64,000 nucleotides of DNA from Bryobacterales bacterium (lineage in GTDB: Bacteria > Acidobacteriota > Terriglobia > Bryobacterales > UBA6623), in NCBI GenBank assembly GCA_026713545.1, contig JAPOOG010000082.1:1-64000 (forward strand), read 5' to 3'. Of the stretch, positions 18,589 through 26,601 are shown one piece after another. The notes beneath the pieces are model-generated. The model was given only the letters and a program-made list of their open reading frames with translations. It had not been told where the DNA came from and searched no databases. Both the position numbers and the translations under genes were made by a program. Each line of letters begins with the position of its first letter. Within the stretch, counting starts at the first letter, position 1.

Positions 18589-19461
18589 GTGCAGTGGTTT
18601 GAGTATGCTCGACCCGGAACGGTCGATGAGGCAGTACGACTGCTTTCCGAACACGGTGAGAAGGCGTGTGTTCTCGCCGGCGGAACCGACATTCTGGTGC
18701 AGCTACGCGGCGGTTTTCGAGCCGCAGAGTGGGTGATCGACGTCAAGGAAATCCCTGCGTTGGATGAAATCGCCTGGGATGAGGCGTCAGGACTGACGAT
18801 CGGAGCAGCGGTTCCGTGCTACCGCATCTACGAGGACGAGGACGTCAAGAAGCTCTACCCAGGACTCATCGATGTCGCGTCGTTGATCGGCGGGACACAG
18901 ATCCAAGGCCGAGCCTCACTGGGCGGCAATCTTTGCAATGCGGCTCCCAGCGCTGATGCCGTGCCGATCATGATCGCGCTGGAAGCGAGTTGCCGCATCG
19001 CCGGTACGAACGGCGAGAGAACGGTCGCCGTGGAGGACTTCTGCACCGCCCCGGGCAAGAATGTCCTCGCTGCGGGCGAGTTGCTCGTTTCCCTGCATTT
19101 CCCCGCGCCGAAAGCGAATTCCGGTGCTCACTACCTACGGTTCATCCCCCGCAACGAGATGGACATCGCCGTCGCGGGAGCCGGCGTTTCGGTCGTGCTC
19201 GACAACGGGAACTTCACTTCGGCGCGAGTCGCCCTGGCGTCGGTCGCGCCGACATCGCTGTTCGTCAAACAGGCCGGTGACGCACTGGCAGGACAACCAG
19301 TAAGCGACGAGAGCATCCAACGAGCCGCCGATATCGCGAAGCAAGCGGCCAAGCCGATCGACGACATGAGAGGCACCGTGCGGTACCGCAAGCACCTCTG
19401 TGAAGTCTTGACGCGGCGCGCCTTGCATGTTGCGGTTGAGCGAGCCAGGAGGAACAACTGA
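18589..19461 (+). CDS. Molybdenum hydroxylase FAD subunit (CoxM-like)
   Basis: A 290-residue FAD-binding subunit of the xanthine dehydrogenase family. The flavin loops are AGGTDILVQLRGG near residue 30 and TIGAAVPC, followed by IGGTQIQGRASLGGNLCNAAPSAD. The C-terminal CO-dehydrogenase flavoprotein domain ends with DMRGTVRYRKHLCEVLTRRA. It passes electrons from the iron-sulfur subunit to its acceptor. The start is GTG at 18589 with GAGGAG three bases upstream. The stop overlaps the next start by one base, as expected for a heterotrimer made together. Confidence 0.93.
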   Translation: MQWFEYARPGTVDEAVRLLSEHGEKACVLAGGTDILVQLRGGFRAAEWVIDVKEIPALDEIAWDEASGLTIGAAVPCYRIYEDEDVKKLYPGLIDVASLIGGTQIQGRASLGGNLCNAAPSADAVPIMIALEASCRIAGTNGERTVAVEDFCTAPGKNVLAAGELLVSLHFPAPKANSGAHYLRFIPRNEMDIAVAGAGVSVVLDNGNFTSARVALASVAPTSLFVKQAGDALAGQPVSDESIQRAADIAKQAAKPIDDMRGTVRYRKHLCEVLTRRALHVAVERARRNN

Positions 19462-19943
19462 TGCCGCGGAGAGTTCACGTTCAAACAACGATCAACGGCG
19501 AAGAGATCGACTTCCTTTGCGAAGCTCGTCAGAGCCTGCTGGAAGTGCTGCGCGACGTGCTCGGGTTGACCGGCACCAAAGAAGGCTGCAATGACGGAAA
19601 CTGCGGAGCGTGCACGGTGATTTTCGACGGGCGGATCGTAACGGCTTGTCTCGTACTTGCCGTCGAGGCGGAAGGTAAGCAGATCACAACGGTCGAAGGC
19701 ATCGCCGTGGGCCGAGAACTGCACTCCATTCAACAATGCTTCCTCGAAGGCGCGGCATTACAGTGCGGTATCTGCACTCCGGGCTTCATCGTCGCAGCGA
19801 AAGCGTTGCTCGATCAGGACAACAACCCCTCGGAAGACAAGATCCGGCTTTGGCTGGCAAACAACCTGTGCCGTTGTACGGGGTACGACAAGATCGTGCG
19901 GTCGGTGCAGGCCGCCGCCGAGAGAATGCAGGAGGTGAGATGA
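19461..19943 (+). CDS. Molybdenum hydroxylase 2Fe-2S subunit (CoxS-like)
   Basis: A 160-residue subunit with two 2Fe-2S clusters. The plant-ferredoxin-type cluster uses C43, C48, C51 and C63 (EGCNDGNCGACTV). The second, in the helical domain, uses QCGICTPGF and NLCRCTGY. It links the molybdenum centre to the FAD subunit. It overlaps the preceding gene by one base and the following gene by four (ATGA), so translation of the three subunits is coupled. Confidence 0.95.
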   Translation: MPRRVHVQTTINGEEIDFLCEARQSLLEVLRDVLGLTGTKEGCNDGNCGACTVIFDGRIVTACLVLAVEAEGKQITTVEGIAVGRELHSIQQCFLEGAALQCGICTPGFIVAAKALLDQDNNPSEDKIRLWLANNLCRCTGYDKIVRSVQAAAERMQEVR

Positions 19944-22240
19944 GCGAGCAAAGCTATGAACCCAACATGGTCCTTTCGACCAAGGAGTTCGACGTCGTCG
20001 GGAAGCGTCCGTTGCGGCACGACGGAGTGGACAAGGTCACCGGGCGTGCGATCTATGGCGCCGACGTCAGCATGGCGGGCCTGATGCACGGCGCCGTGCT
20101 GCGCAGTCCTCACGCTCACGCCCGCATCAAGTCGATTGATACCAGCAAGGCCGAAGCCCATCCCGAAGTGCGCGCGGTGGTCACGTCGACGGACTTTGTG
20201 GACCCCGGCGACAAGGCGGTCGATCTCGGTGAGGGACTGACGCGGCTTTCCTACATCCGCAACAACGTGCTGGCCCTCGACAAGGTTCTCTATCGCGGCC
20301 ACGCGGTGGCGGCGGTAGCGGCGGCCAGCCTGCATGACGCGCTCGAGGCGCTGAAGCTCATCGAGGTGGAATACGACCTCCTGCCACCGGTTCTCACGGC
20401 GCCTGATGCGATGAAAGAGGACGCGCCGTTGCTGCACGAGAATCTTCGCATGACGGAGTTCGGCAGGCCGACGGACAAGGTAAGCAACGTTTCGGACCAT
20501 TTCCGCCATGAGAAAGGCGACATCGAACAAGGCTTCGCTGAAGCCGATCTCATCGTCGAGCGTGAATTCGATACGTCTACGGTTCACCAGGGATACATCG
20601 AGCCCCACAACACGACTGCTCTTTGGAACAACGACGACCGTATCCACATCTGGACCAGCACGCAAGGCCCCTTCACGATTCGCGACACGACGGCGGCCAT
20701 TCTCGACAAGCCGGTCTCGCAGGTCCGGGTGACACCAACGGAAATCGGCGGCGGGTTCGGCGGCAAGATCCCGGTGTACATCGATCCTGTCGCGGCGCTG
20801 CTGTCGAATAAGAGCGGGCACCCGGTAAAGATCGTGATGAGCCGTGCGGAGGTGCTGGAAGGGACCGGGCCGACGCCGGGCTCGCATTTGAAGATCAAGA
20901 TGGGCGTCAAGAGCGACGGCACCATGATGGCGGCGCAGGCATGGCTGGCTTACGAGGCGGGCGCCTATCCGGGCGCGATGGTCGTCCCCGGGGGCATGTG
21001 CGTCTTCGCGGCTTACGACATCCCGAACGTCACGATTGACGGCTACGACGTTGTCGTCAACAAGCCCAGCACCGCCGCTTACCGTGCGCCCGGCGCTACG
21101 AATGCGGCGTTTGCGACGGAGAGCGTTGTCAACGAAATCGCCGAGAAGCTCGGCATCGATCCCCTTGATCTGCGGCTGAAGAACGCCTCGAAAGAGGGGA
21201 CTCGCCGCGCCGACGGACCGAAGTTTCCACGGATCGGCTGCCTCGAAGTGATCGAGGCCATGAAGAACCACCCGCACTACAGCGCGCCGCTCGAGGGGCC
21301 AAACCGCGGCCGGGGCGTCGCGGTCGGGTTCTGGTTCAACGCCGGGCTGCCCTCGGCCTGCAATATCGCTGTCAACCCCGATGGGACGATCACGCTGGTT
21401 GAAGGCTCCCCCGATATCGGCGGCACGCGAACGTCCGTTGCGATGCAGGCTGCGGAAGTGCTCGGTCTGCCCGCCGAGAAGGTTAGCCCCAGTGTCGTCG
21501 ATACCGACTCTGTCGGCTTTACGGCCGTTACCGGAGGCAGCCGCGTTACGTTCTCAACGGGGCTGGCGGCCATCGAGGCGGCCCGGGACGTGCGCGAGCA
21601 GATGATCCAACGCGCGGCCAAGATCTGGGGCGTGGAGAGCGACGGTGTCGAGTTCAGGAAGGGTGTTTTCCACTTGAAGAACGGAACGGAAAATCGTATG
21701 ACGTTCTCGGAACTTGCTGCGCAGATTGCGACAACCGGCGACCCGATCGTCGGGCGTGCGGGCGTGAACCCACCGGGTGTGGGCGGTTCATTCTCTGGAA
21801 ACATCGTCGACGTTGAAGTAGACCCGGAAACCGGCAAGGTCACGATCCTGCGTTTCACGGCTTTCCAGGATGCCGGCAAGGCGATTCATCCCAGCTATGT
21901 CGAAGGCCAGATGCAGGGCGGCAGCGTGCAGGGCATCGGTTGGGCGCTCAACGAGGAGTATTTCATGAACGCCGAAGGCAAGATGATGAACTCGAGCCTG
22001 CTCGACTACCGCATGCCGACCAGCCTCGACTTGCCCATGATAGACACCGTCATCATCGAGGTGGCCAACCCCGGCCATCCTTTCGGTGCGCGCGGCGTGG
22101 GTGAAGCGAATATCGTCCCACCGCCGGCAGCCCTGGCGAATGCGATCAACAACGCCGTGGGCGTCGCCATGAACCGCTTGCCGATGAACCCCGTCGCCGT
22201 GATGGGAGCAATCTGGGAAAAGAACGGCGCAACCGATTGA
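19940..22240 (+). CDS. Molybdenum hydroxylase large (molybdopterin-binding) subunit
   Basis: A 766-residue catalytic subunit of the xanthine dehydrogenase family. It carries the cofactor loop GGGFGGK, the segment AYRAPGATNAAFATE and, near the C terminus, the conserved active-site region FGARGVGEANIVPPPAALANA, whose Glu is the catalytic base. The AYRAPGA loop differs from the AYRCSFR loop of true CO dehydrogenase, so an aldehyde, purine or aromatic substrate is more likely; which one cannot be told. The start at 19940 has GGAGGTGAG directly upstream. A MoaD-like gene follows after six bases. Confidence 0.93.
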   Translation: MSEQSYEPNMVLSTKEFDVVGKRPLRHDGVDKVTGRAIYGADVSMAGLMHGAVLRSPHAHARIKSIDTSKAEAHPEVRAVVTSTDFVDPGDKAVDLGEGLTRLSYIRNNVLALDKVLYRGHAVAAVAAASLHDALEALKLIEVEYDLLPPVLTAPDAMKEDAPLLHENLRMTEFGRPTDKVSNVSDHFRHEKGDIEQGFAEADLIVEREFDTSTVHQGYIEPHNTTALWNNDDRIHIWTSTQGPFTIRDTTAAILDKPVSQVRVTPTEIGGGFGGKIPVYIDPVAALLSNKSGHPVKIVMSRAEVLEGTGPTPGSHLKIKMGVKSDGTMMAAQAWLAYEAGAYPGAMVVPGGMCVFAAYDIPNVTIDGYDVVVNKPSTAAYRAPGATNAAFATESVVNEIAEKLGIDPLDLRLKNASKEGTRRADGPKFPRIGCLEVIEAMKNHPHYSAPLEGPNRGRGVAVGFWFNAGLPSACNIAVNPDGTITLVEGSPDIGGTRTSVAMQAAEVLGLPAEKVSPSVVDTDSVGFTAVTGGSRVTFSTGLAAIEAARDVREQMIQRAAKIWGVESDGVEFRKGVFHLKNGTENRMTFSELAAQIATTGDPIVGRAGVNPPGVGGSFSGNIVDVEVDPETGKVTILRFTAFQDAGKAIHPSYVEGQMQGGSVQGIGWALNEEYFMNAEGKMMNSSLLDYRMPTSLDLPMIDTVIIEVANPGHPFGARGVGEANIVPPPAALANAINNAVGVAMNRLPMNPVAVMGAIWEKNGATD

Positions 22241-22246
22241 ACCTCG

Positions 22247-22510
22247 ATGCCGATCGTATTCATCCCCGCGGCGATGAAGGAGTTGACCGCGGGAGCCGCG
22301 GAAATCCGCGTCGGCGGCTCCACCGTTCGAGAGGCTGTCGCTGAGTTGGAAGCCGCCTATCCGGGCATTCGAGACTGGCTCTTCGAAGACAACCGCCTCA
22401 AACCGAACATCGCGGTCGCGGTGGACGGGGTGGTCAGCCCGATCGGTTTGCTGCAGCACGTCGACGAGAATAGCGAGGTTCACTTCGTGGCTGCTATCAG
22501 CGGAGGCTGA
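22247..22510 (+). CDS. MoaD/ThiS family sulfur carrier
   Basis: An 87-residue beta-grasp protein ending in Gly-Gly (HFVAAISGG), the residue pair that is thiocarboxylated in MoaD and ThiS. Internal features LEAAYPGIRDWLFEDNRLKPNIAVAVDG match the MoaD-like group. Its place at the end of the molybdenum hydroxylase operon suggests a role in molybdopterin synthesis or cofactor sulfuration. A role as sulfur donor in another pathway cannot be excluded. Confidence 0.85.
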   Translation: MPIVFIPAAMKELTAGAAEIRVGGSTVREAVAELEAAYPGIRDWLFEDNRLKPNIAVAVDGVVSPIGLLQHVDENSEVHFVAAISGG

Positions 22511-22736
22511 GAGGGGTTCTCGGCTGCGAAGGCCGGACGGGGGGCGTATCGCCGGACTGGCTTTCCGCAGCGGTCAGGGATCAACCGTTCAAGCGCCTTG
22601 CTCGGAATTGCGGGAACACGGAGGCGAAATCCGCTGCCCCGGACTCAGAGGCTGCTTCGAGAGTCACCGTGAATCCGTTTGTCGGTTGGACGAAGCTCTG
22701 TACCTTCCCAAGCCAATCAGGGTATCCTCTTCCATC

Positions 22737-24638
22737 ATGCTCAGAATAACCGCCCTCTCGTTCGGACTTTCGATTCTATTGTTCGCGCTGCCGTTGCCTG
22801 CCGAGAAAGAGGAGACGGCTGAGGAGCACGCCGAGTGGATCAAGGCGAACTACACCAAGTATGAATACATGATCCCGATGCGAGACGGGATGAAGCTGTT
22901 CACTTCCGTCTACGCTCCGAAGGACGACACGCAGCCTTACCCGATCATGCTGTACCGGACGCCCTACAGCGTGAGGCCCTACGATATCAATGCCTACAAA
23001 AGCCGCATCGGTCCCTCACGTCAGCTCGCGAAAGACTTGTTCATCTTCGCCTATCAGGACGTGCGCGGCCGTATGGGCTCGGAAGGCGAGTTCATGAACG
23101 TGCGGCCTTACAAGGAGATCAAGAACGGGCCTGCAGACATCGATGAAACGACGGACACTTATGACACGATCGACTGGCTGGTGAAGAACATCCCCAACAA
23201 CAACGGCAAAGTCGGCCAATGGGGCATTTCCTATCCGGGTTTCTATACGGCGATGGGGGCCATCGACGCCCACCCGGCGCTCAAGGCCGCCTCTCCGCAG
23301 GCGCCGGTCGCCGATTGGTTTATCGGCGACGACTTTCACCACAACGGCGCCTTCTATCTGGCGCACGCGTTCCGGTTTTTCTGGCGCTTCGGGATGCCGA
23401 TCGACGAGCCGACGCGGGAAGCCCCGAAGCAGTTCGATTTCAAGACGCCTGACGGCTACGAGTTTTATCTCGACCTCGGTCCGCTGACCAATCTCAACGA
23501 GAAGTATTTCAAGAACAAGGTGCCGTTCTGGAACGAGATGATGAAGCACCCGAACTATGACGACTACTGGAAGGAACGCGACCTGCGGCGGGGACTGAAG
23601 GACATCAAACCCGCCGTCATGACCGTCGGGGGGGGGTTTGACGCTGAGGATCTATTCGGACCCCTCAAGGTGTACGAGTCGATCGAGGAGAACAGCCCCG
23701 GCGCGTATAACATCCTGGTGATGGGGCCTTGGTATCACGGGCAGTGGGCCAACCACGATGGCGACAAGATGGGACACGTGCCCTTCAACGCGAAGACTTC
23801 ACTCTTCTACCGCGAGAAAATCGAGTTACCGTTCTTCCGGCACTTCTTGAAAGACGCGAAAGAACTCGACCTGCCGGAAGCTTACGTTTTCGAATTGGGC
23901 ACGAACCAGTGGCGGCGCTACGAATCCTGGCCTCCCAAGCAGGTCACCGAGAAGACGCTGTATTTTCATCCTGGCGGCAAGTTGAGTTTCGAGGCGCCCT
24001 CGGAGAGCGGCTCTACGGCGTTCGATGAGTACGCCAGCGACCCGGCCAAGCCCGTTCCGTTCATCCCGAACATTGCGATCGGGATGACCCGCGAACACAT
24101 GCTCGATGACCAGCGCTTCGCCAGCTCAAGGACGGACGTGCTTGTCTACAAGACGGACGTGCTGGAAGAAGATATCACCATCGCCGGCCCCATCAAGCCG
24201 CGTCTTCACGTCTCGACGACCGGAACGGATTCGGATTGGGTGGTGAAGTTGATCGATGTCTATTCCAGCGATTTCCCGAACCCGAAGCCGAACCCGGAGC
24301 GTGTGCAAATGGGCGGCTATCAGCAGCTTGTTCGCGGGGAGGCGATGCGGGGTCGGTATCGCAACGGCTTCGAAAAGCCGGAGCCGTTCCAGCCCGGCAA
24401 AGTGACAAAAGTCGAGTATGTCATGCCCGATGCCTATCACACGTTCCGGCGCGGGCATCGGATCATGGTGCACGTCCAAAGCTCGTGGTTTCCGCTGGTC
24501 GACCGCAACCCCCAGAAGTTCGTCGATATCTACAACGCGAAGAAGAAAGACTTTCAAAAGGCGACCCAACGGGTGTATCGGTCGAAGCAGGCTCCGTCGG
24601 CGGTGCGGTTGACAGTGCTGCCACCGCGGAAACCTTGA
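22737..24638 (+). CDS. CocE/NonD family X-Pro dipeptidyl-peptidase-like hydrolase
   Basis: A 633-residue exported serine hydrolase. A signal peptide (residues 1-21, ending LPLPAE) precedes an alpha/beta-hydrolase domain opening YEYMIPMRDGMKLFTSVYAPK. The nucleophile is Ser165 in GQWGISYPGF, and the His of the triad is probably in GPWYHGQW. The C-terminal jelly-roll domain (about 420-620) is typical of CocE and X-Pro peptidases. Members are esterases, beta-lactam acylases or proline-specific peptidases; the substrate is not fixed. The ATG at 22737 was preferred because the upstream in-frame extension is not signal-like. Confidence 0.9.
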   Translation: MLRITALSFGLSILLFALPLPAEKEETAEEHAEWIKANYTKYEYMIPMRDGMKLFTSVYAPKDDTQPYPIMLYRTPYSVRPYDINAYKSRIGPSRQLAKDLFIFAYQDVRGRMGSEGEFMNVRPYKEIKNGPADIDETTDTYDTIDWLVKNIPNNNGKVGQWGISYPGFYTAMGAIDAHPALKAASPQAPVADWFIGDDFHHNGAFYLAHAFRFFWRFGMPIDEPTREAPKQFDFKTPDGYEFYLDLGPLTNLNEKYFKNKVPFWNEMMKHPNYDDYWKERDLRRGLKDIKPAVMTVGGGFDAEDLFGPLKVYESIEENSPGAYNILVMGPWYHGQWANHDGDKMGHVPFNAKTSLFYREKIELPFFRHFLKDAKELDLPEAYVFELGTNQWRRYESWPPKQVTEKTLYFHPGGKLSFEAPSESGSTAFDEYASDPAKPVPFIPNIAIGMTREHMLDDQRFASSRTDVLVYKTDVLEEDITIAGPIKPRLHVSTTGTDSDWVVKLIDVYSSDFPNPKPNPERVQMGGYQQLVRGEAMRGRYRNGFEKPEPFQPGKVTKVEYVMPDAYHTFRRGHRIMVHVQSSWFPLVDRNPQKFVDIYNAKKKDFQKATQRVYRSKQAPSAVRLTVLPPRKP

Positions 24639-24786
24639 ACATCGGGGCTGTCAGGGTTTGCAGGAAGGTTTTGCCCTTTTGCTCCGAATCGGATCATCAA
24701 GAGATGTTCCGCGGGATCGAGAAACTCGGCAACCCCGCTGAATCGCCGATCCATCCAGCTCGAAAACGCGAGAGCGGCCGATCCGC

Positions 24787-25914
24787 TCAGGCCACAGGCC
24801 GGCCCTCCACGGAAAACTGATTCGGGTTCCACGTCGCCACTCGCATCTCGTAATGAAAATCGGCGGATACCTGGGTGTAGTATGCGGTCACGATGCGGCC
24901 GTCATCGAGTTGCACGCTGCTCGGATAGCCACAATCCGGCCGCGGGCAATCGGCAATGCGTATCGGTGGGCTCCAAGTCAGCCCCTTGTCGTCGCTGAGT
25001 CGGACATCCACGCCGAAGTTGTTCCAGCAGCGGTTCCCGTAGCTCAGGAGGACTCGTCCGTCCGCGAGCGAAGTGAGATGTCCGGTGACCTGCATCGGCA
25101 GGCTGAGAGGCATTTTGCGCTGCCAAGTGCGCGCATCATCGGTCGAAGAGAAGAGCTCGAGGTGAACGTCGCGCTTCTCACGAAATTCGCGTGAAGCCGC
25201 GAGCCACCGCCCTCCACCCATGTGGTGGATGGCCGTTTCATTGCCAACCGGATTCAGCGGGGCCAATTCCGTCCAGTTTCGGCCGTCGTCGCGGCTGCGC
25301 ACCAGGTAGCCCTCTCGCATGTCGCCCTTGCTGAGGTATGCCCCCGTGCACAGAGAGCCGTCCGCAGCGGTTTGGATATCCCCGAACGGGATCAGGTCGT
25401 TGTCTCGGCCCACTGCCGTCGCGGGCGCCTCGATAAACTTCATACCCACAGACCAGGTTCGGCCTCCATCCGACGATCGGCATACCCAAGGCCGCAGCAC
25501 CCGGCTTTTCGGGCCACTCAACGTTCCCGCCGGAGCGCGGTCAGACCAGCCACTGCAAAGAACAACCAAGTCGCCGTTCTTCGCGAACCCGGCGGCACAG
25601 TTCATGCGGTTGGTGGTCGGCTCATGCTGCGCCGTACGGCTTCGAAAACGCCACGTCTTGCCGTTGTCTTCACTCGCCCAGCAATCGAGATCGCCTTCCC
25701 AAAGCCCGTGACAGGGCTGGTTGAAGATAAACACGACCAGCGTTCCATCAGGCATGCGCTTCAGATTCGGCCAAGCGCAAACCTTCTGGATCGCGGTGTG
25801 ACTGGCGACGCCCGAGGGGCTCCTCTCGGCGCCCCGGGCAGAAGAAGATGGCTGCGCCAAGAACGGCATTGCGAGAGAAGCCGTCCCGGTCCACAGCAGA
25901 TGGCGCCTGTTCAT
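24787..25914 (-). CDS. Sialidase/BNR-repeat family exported protein
   Basis: A 375-residue protein with a twin-arginine-like leader (NRRHLLWTGTASLAMPF). A six-bladed propeller follows with several Asp-box turns such as SEDNGKTWRF, SSDGGRTWSV, SRDDGRNWTE and SDDKGLTWSP. The fold is that of exo-sialidases. The catalytic Arg triad and Tyr/Glu pair were not traced fully, so activity on sialic acid is unproven; such proteins in soil bacteria often act on other glycans. The ATG at 25914 has GGGGAGGA upstream. It is divergent from the RRM gene. Confidence 0.82.
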   Translation of the reverse strand: MNRRHLLWTGTASLAMPFLAQPSSSARGAERSPSGVASHTAIQKVCAWPNLKRMPDGTLVVFIFNQPCHGLWEGDLDCWASEDNGKTWRFRSRTAQHEPTTNRMNCAAGFAKNGDLVVLCSGWSDRAPAGTLSGPKSRVLRPWVCRSSDGGRTWSVGMKFIEAPATAVGRDNDLIPFGDIQTAADGSLCTGAYLSKGDMREGYLVRSRDDGRNWTELAPLNPVGNETAIHHMGGGRWLAASREFREKRDVHLELFSSTDDARTWQRKMPLSLPMQVTGHLTSLADGRVLLSYGNRCWNNFGVDVRLSDDKGLTWSPPIRIADCPRPDCGYPSSVQLDDGRIVTAYYTQVSADFHYEMRVATWNPNQFSVEGRPVA

Positions 25915-26197
25915 TGTGTCCTCCCCTTCGTCAGCAGCAAACGGTTGAACCCAGTATATTTGGATCAAGTAGCTCACGGAATGTTTTTCGTTCTTTGTGA
26001 GAAGGTGCTGGCGCTTTCTCAAGTTTTTTGACTTCCATCTTCTAGTTTGGGACGATGAGGGGTGCCTTGAAGCGCCAGGCTCGTCTCGGCTGGATTCCGA
26101 AGCGCTGCAGAGCCGCTGCTCCCCTGTCTCTTCAACGTTGCTCCCTCCGGGGAGCGAATTTGATCTTTCAACGAAAAGGGAAGCACCTGGAATTCCG

Positions 26198-26563
26198 ATG
26201 AAGCTCTACGTAGGCAACCTACCGTACTCCGCGGCGGAGTCTGACCTCGAAGCCTTTTTTACCGAGCAGGGCGTTACGCTGGATTCTCTTTCTCTCATAC
26301 GCGACCGTTTCACGGGCAACTCGCGCGGCTTCGCGTTTGTCGAGATCTACGACGACGAGACTGCCCTGCAAGCGATCGAAAACTGCAACGGCAAAGATTG
26401 CCAGGGCCGGCCGCTGGTGATCAACGAGGCACGTCCCAAGACTCCCAATTTCAGCGGTGGAGAAGGTTTCGACCGCGGTCCCGGCGGAGGCGACCGGCCA
26501 GCTGGACGAGGCGGCAAGGGCAGCCGGCGCAATAAACGCGACCGGGGCCGTCAGCGCTGGTGA
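26198..26563 (+). CDS. RRM-domain RNA-binding protein
   Basis: A 121-residue protein with one RNA-recognition motif (residues 1-80). RNP2 is KLYVGNL and RNP1 is SRGFAFVEI, both with the aromatic residues that stack on RNA bases. The tail is rich in Gly and Arg (GGGDRPAGRGGKGSRRNKR), as in the cold-induced glycine-rich RNA-binding proteins of cyanobacteria and other bacteria. A small hairpin (GCTCCC/GGGAGC, 26140-26155) lies in the leader and may affect translation. Likely an RNA chaperone or mRNA-stability factor. Confidence 0.93.
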   Translation: MKLYVGNLPYSAAESDLEAFFTEQGVTLDSLSLIRDRFTGNSRGFAFVEIYDDETALQAIENCNGKDCQGRPLVINEARPKTPNFSGGEGFDRGPGGGDRPAGRGGKGSRRNKRDRGRQRW

Positions 26564-26601
26564 GCTAATGATCGGCTTTGCGGGGTTCGCGTCTCCCGGA
26601 T

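Noticed and set aside
19940-22240. True CO dehydrogenase (coxL form I)
   Set aside because: The AYRCSFR active-site loop is absent; AYRAPGA is present instead.
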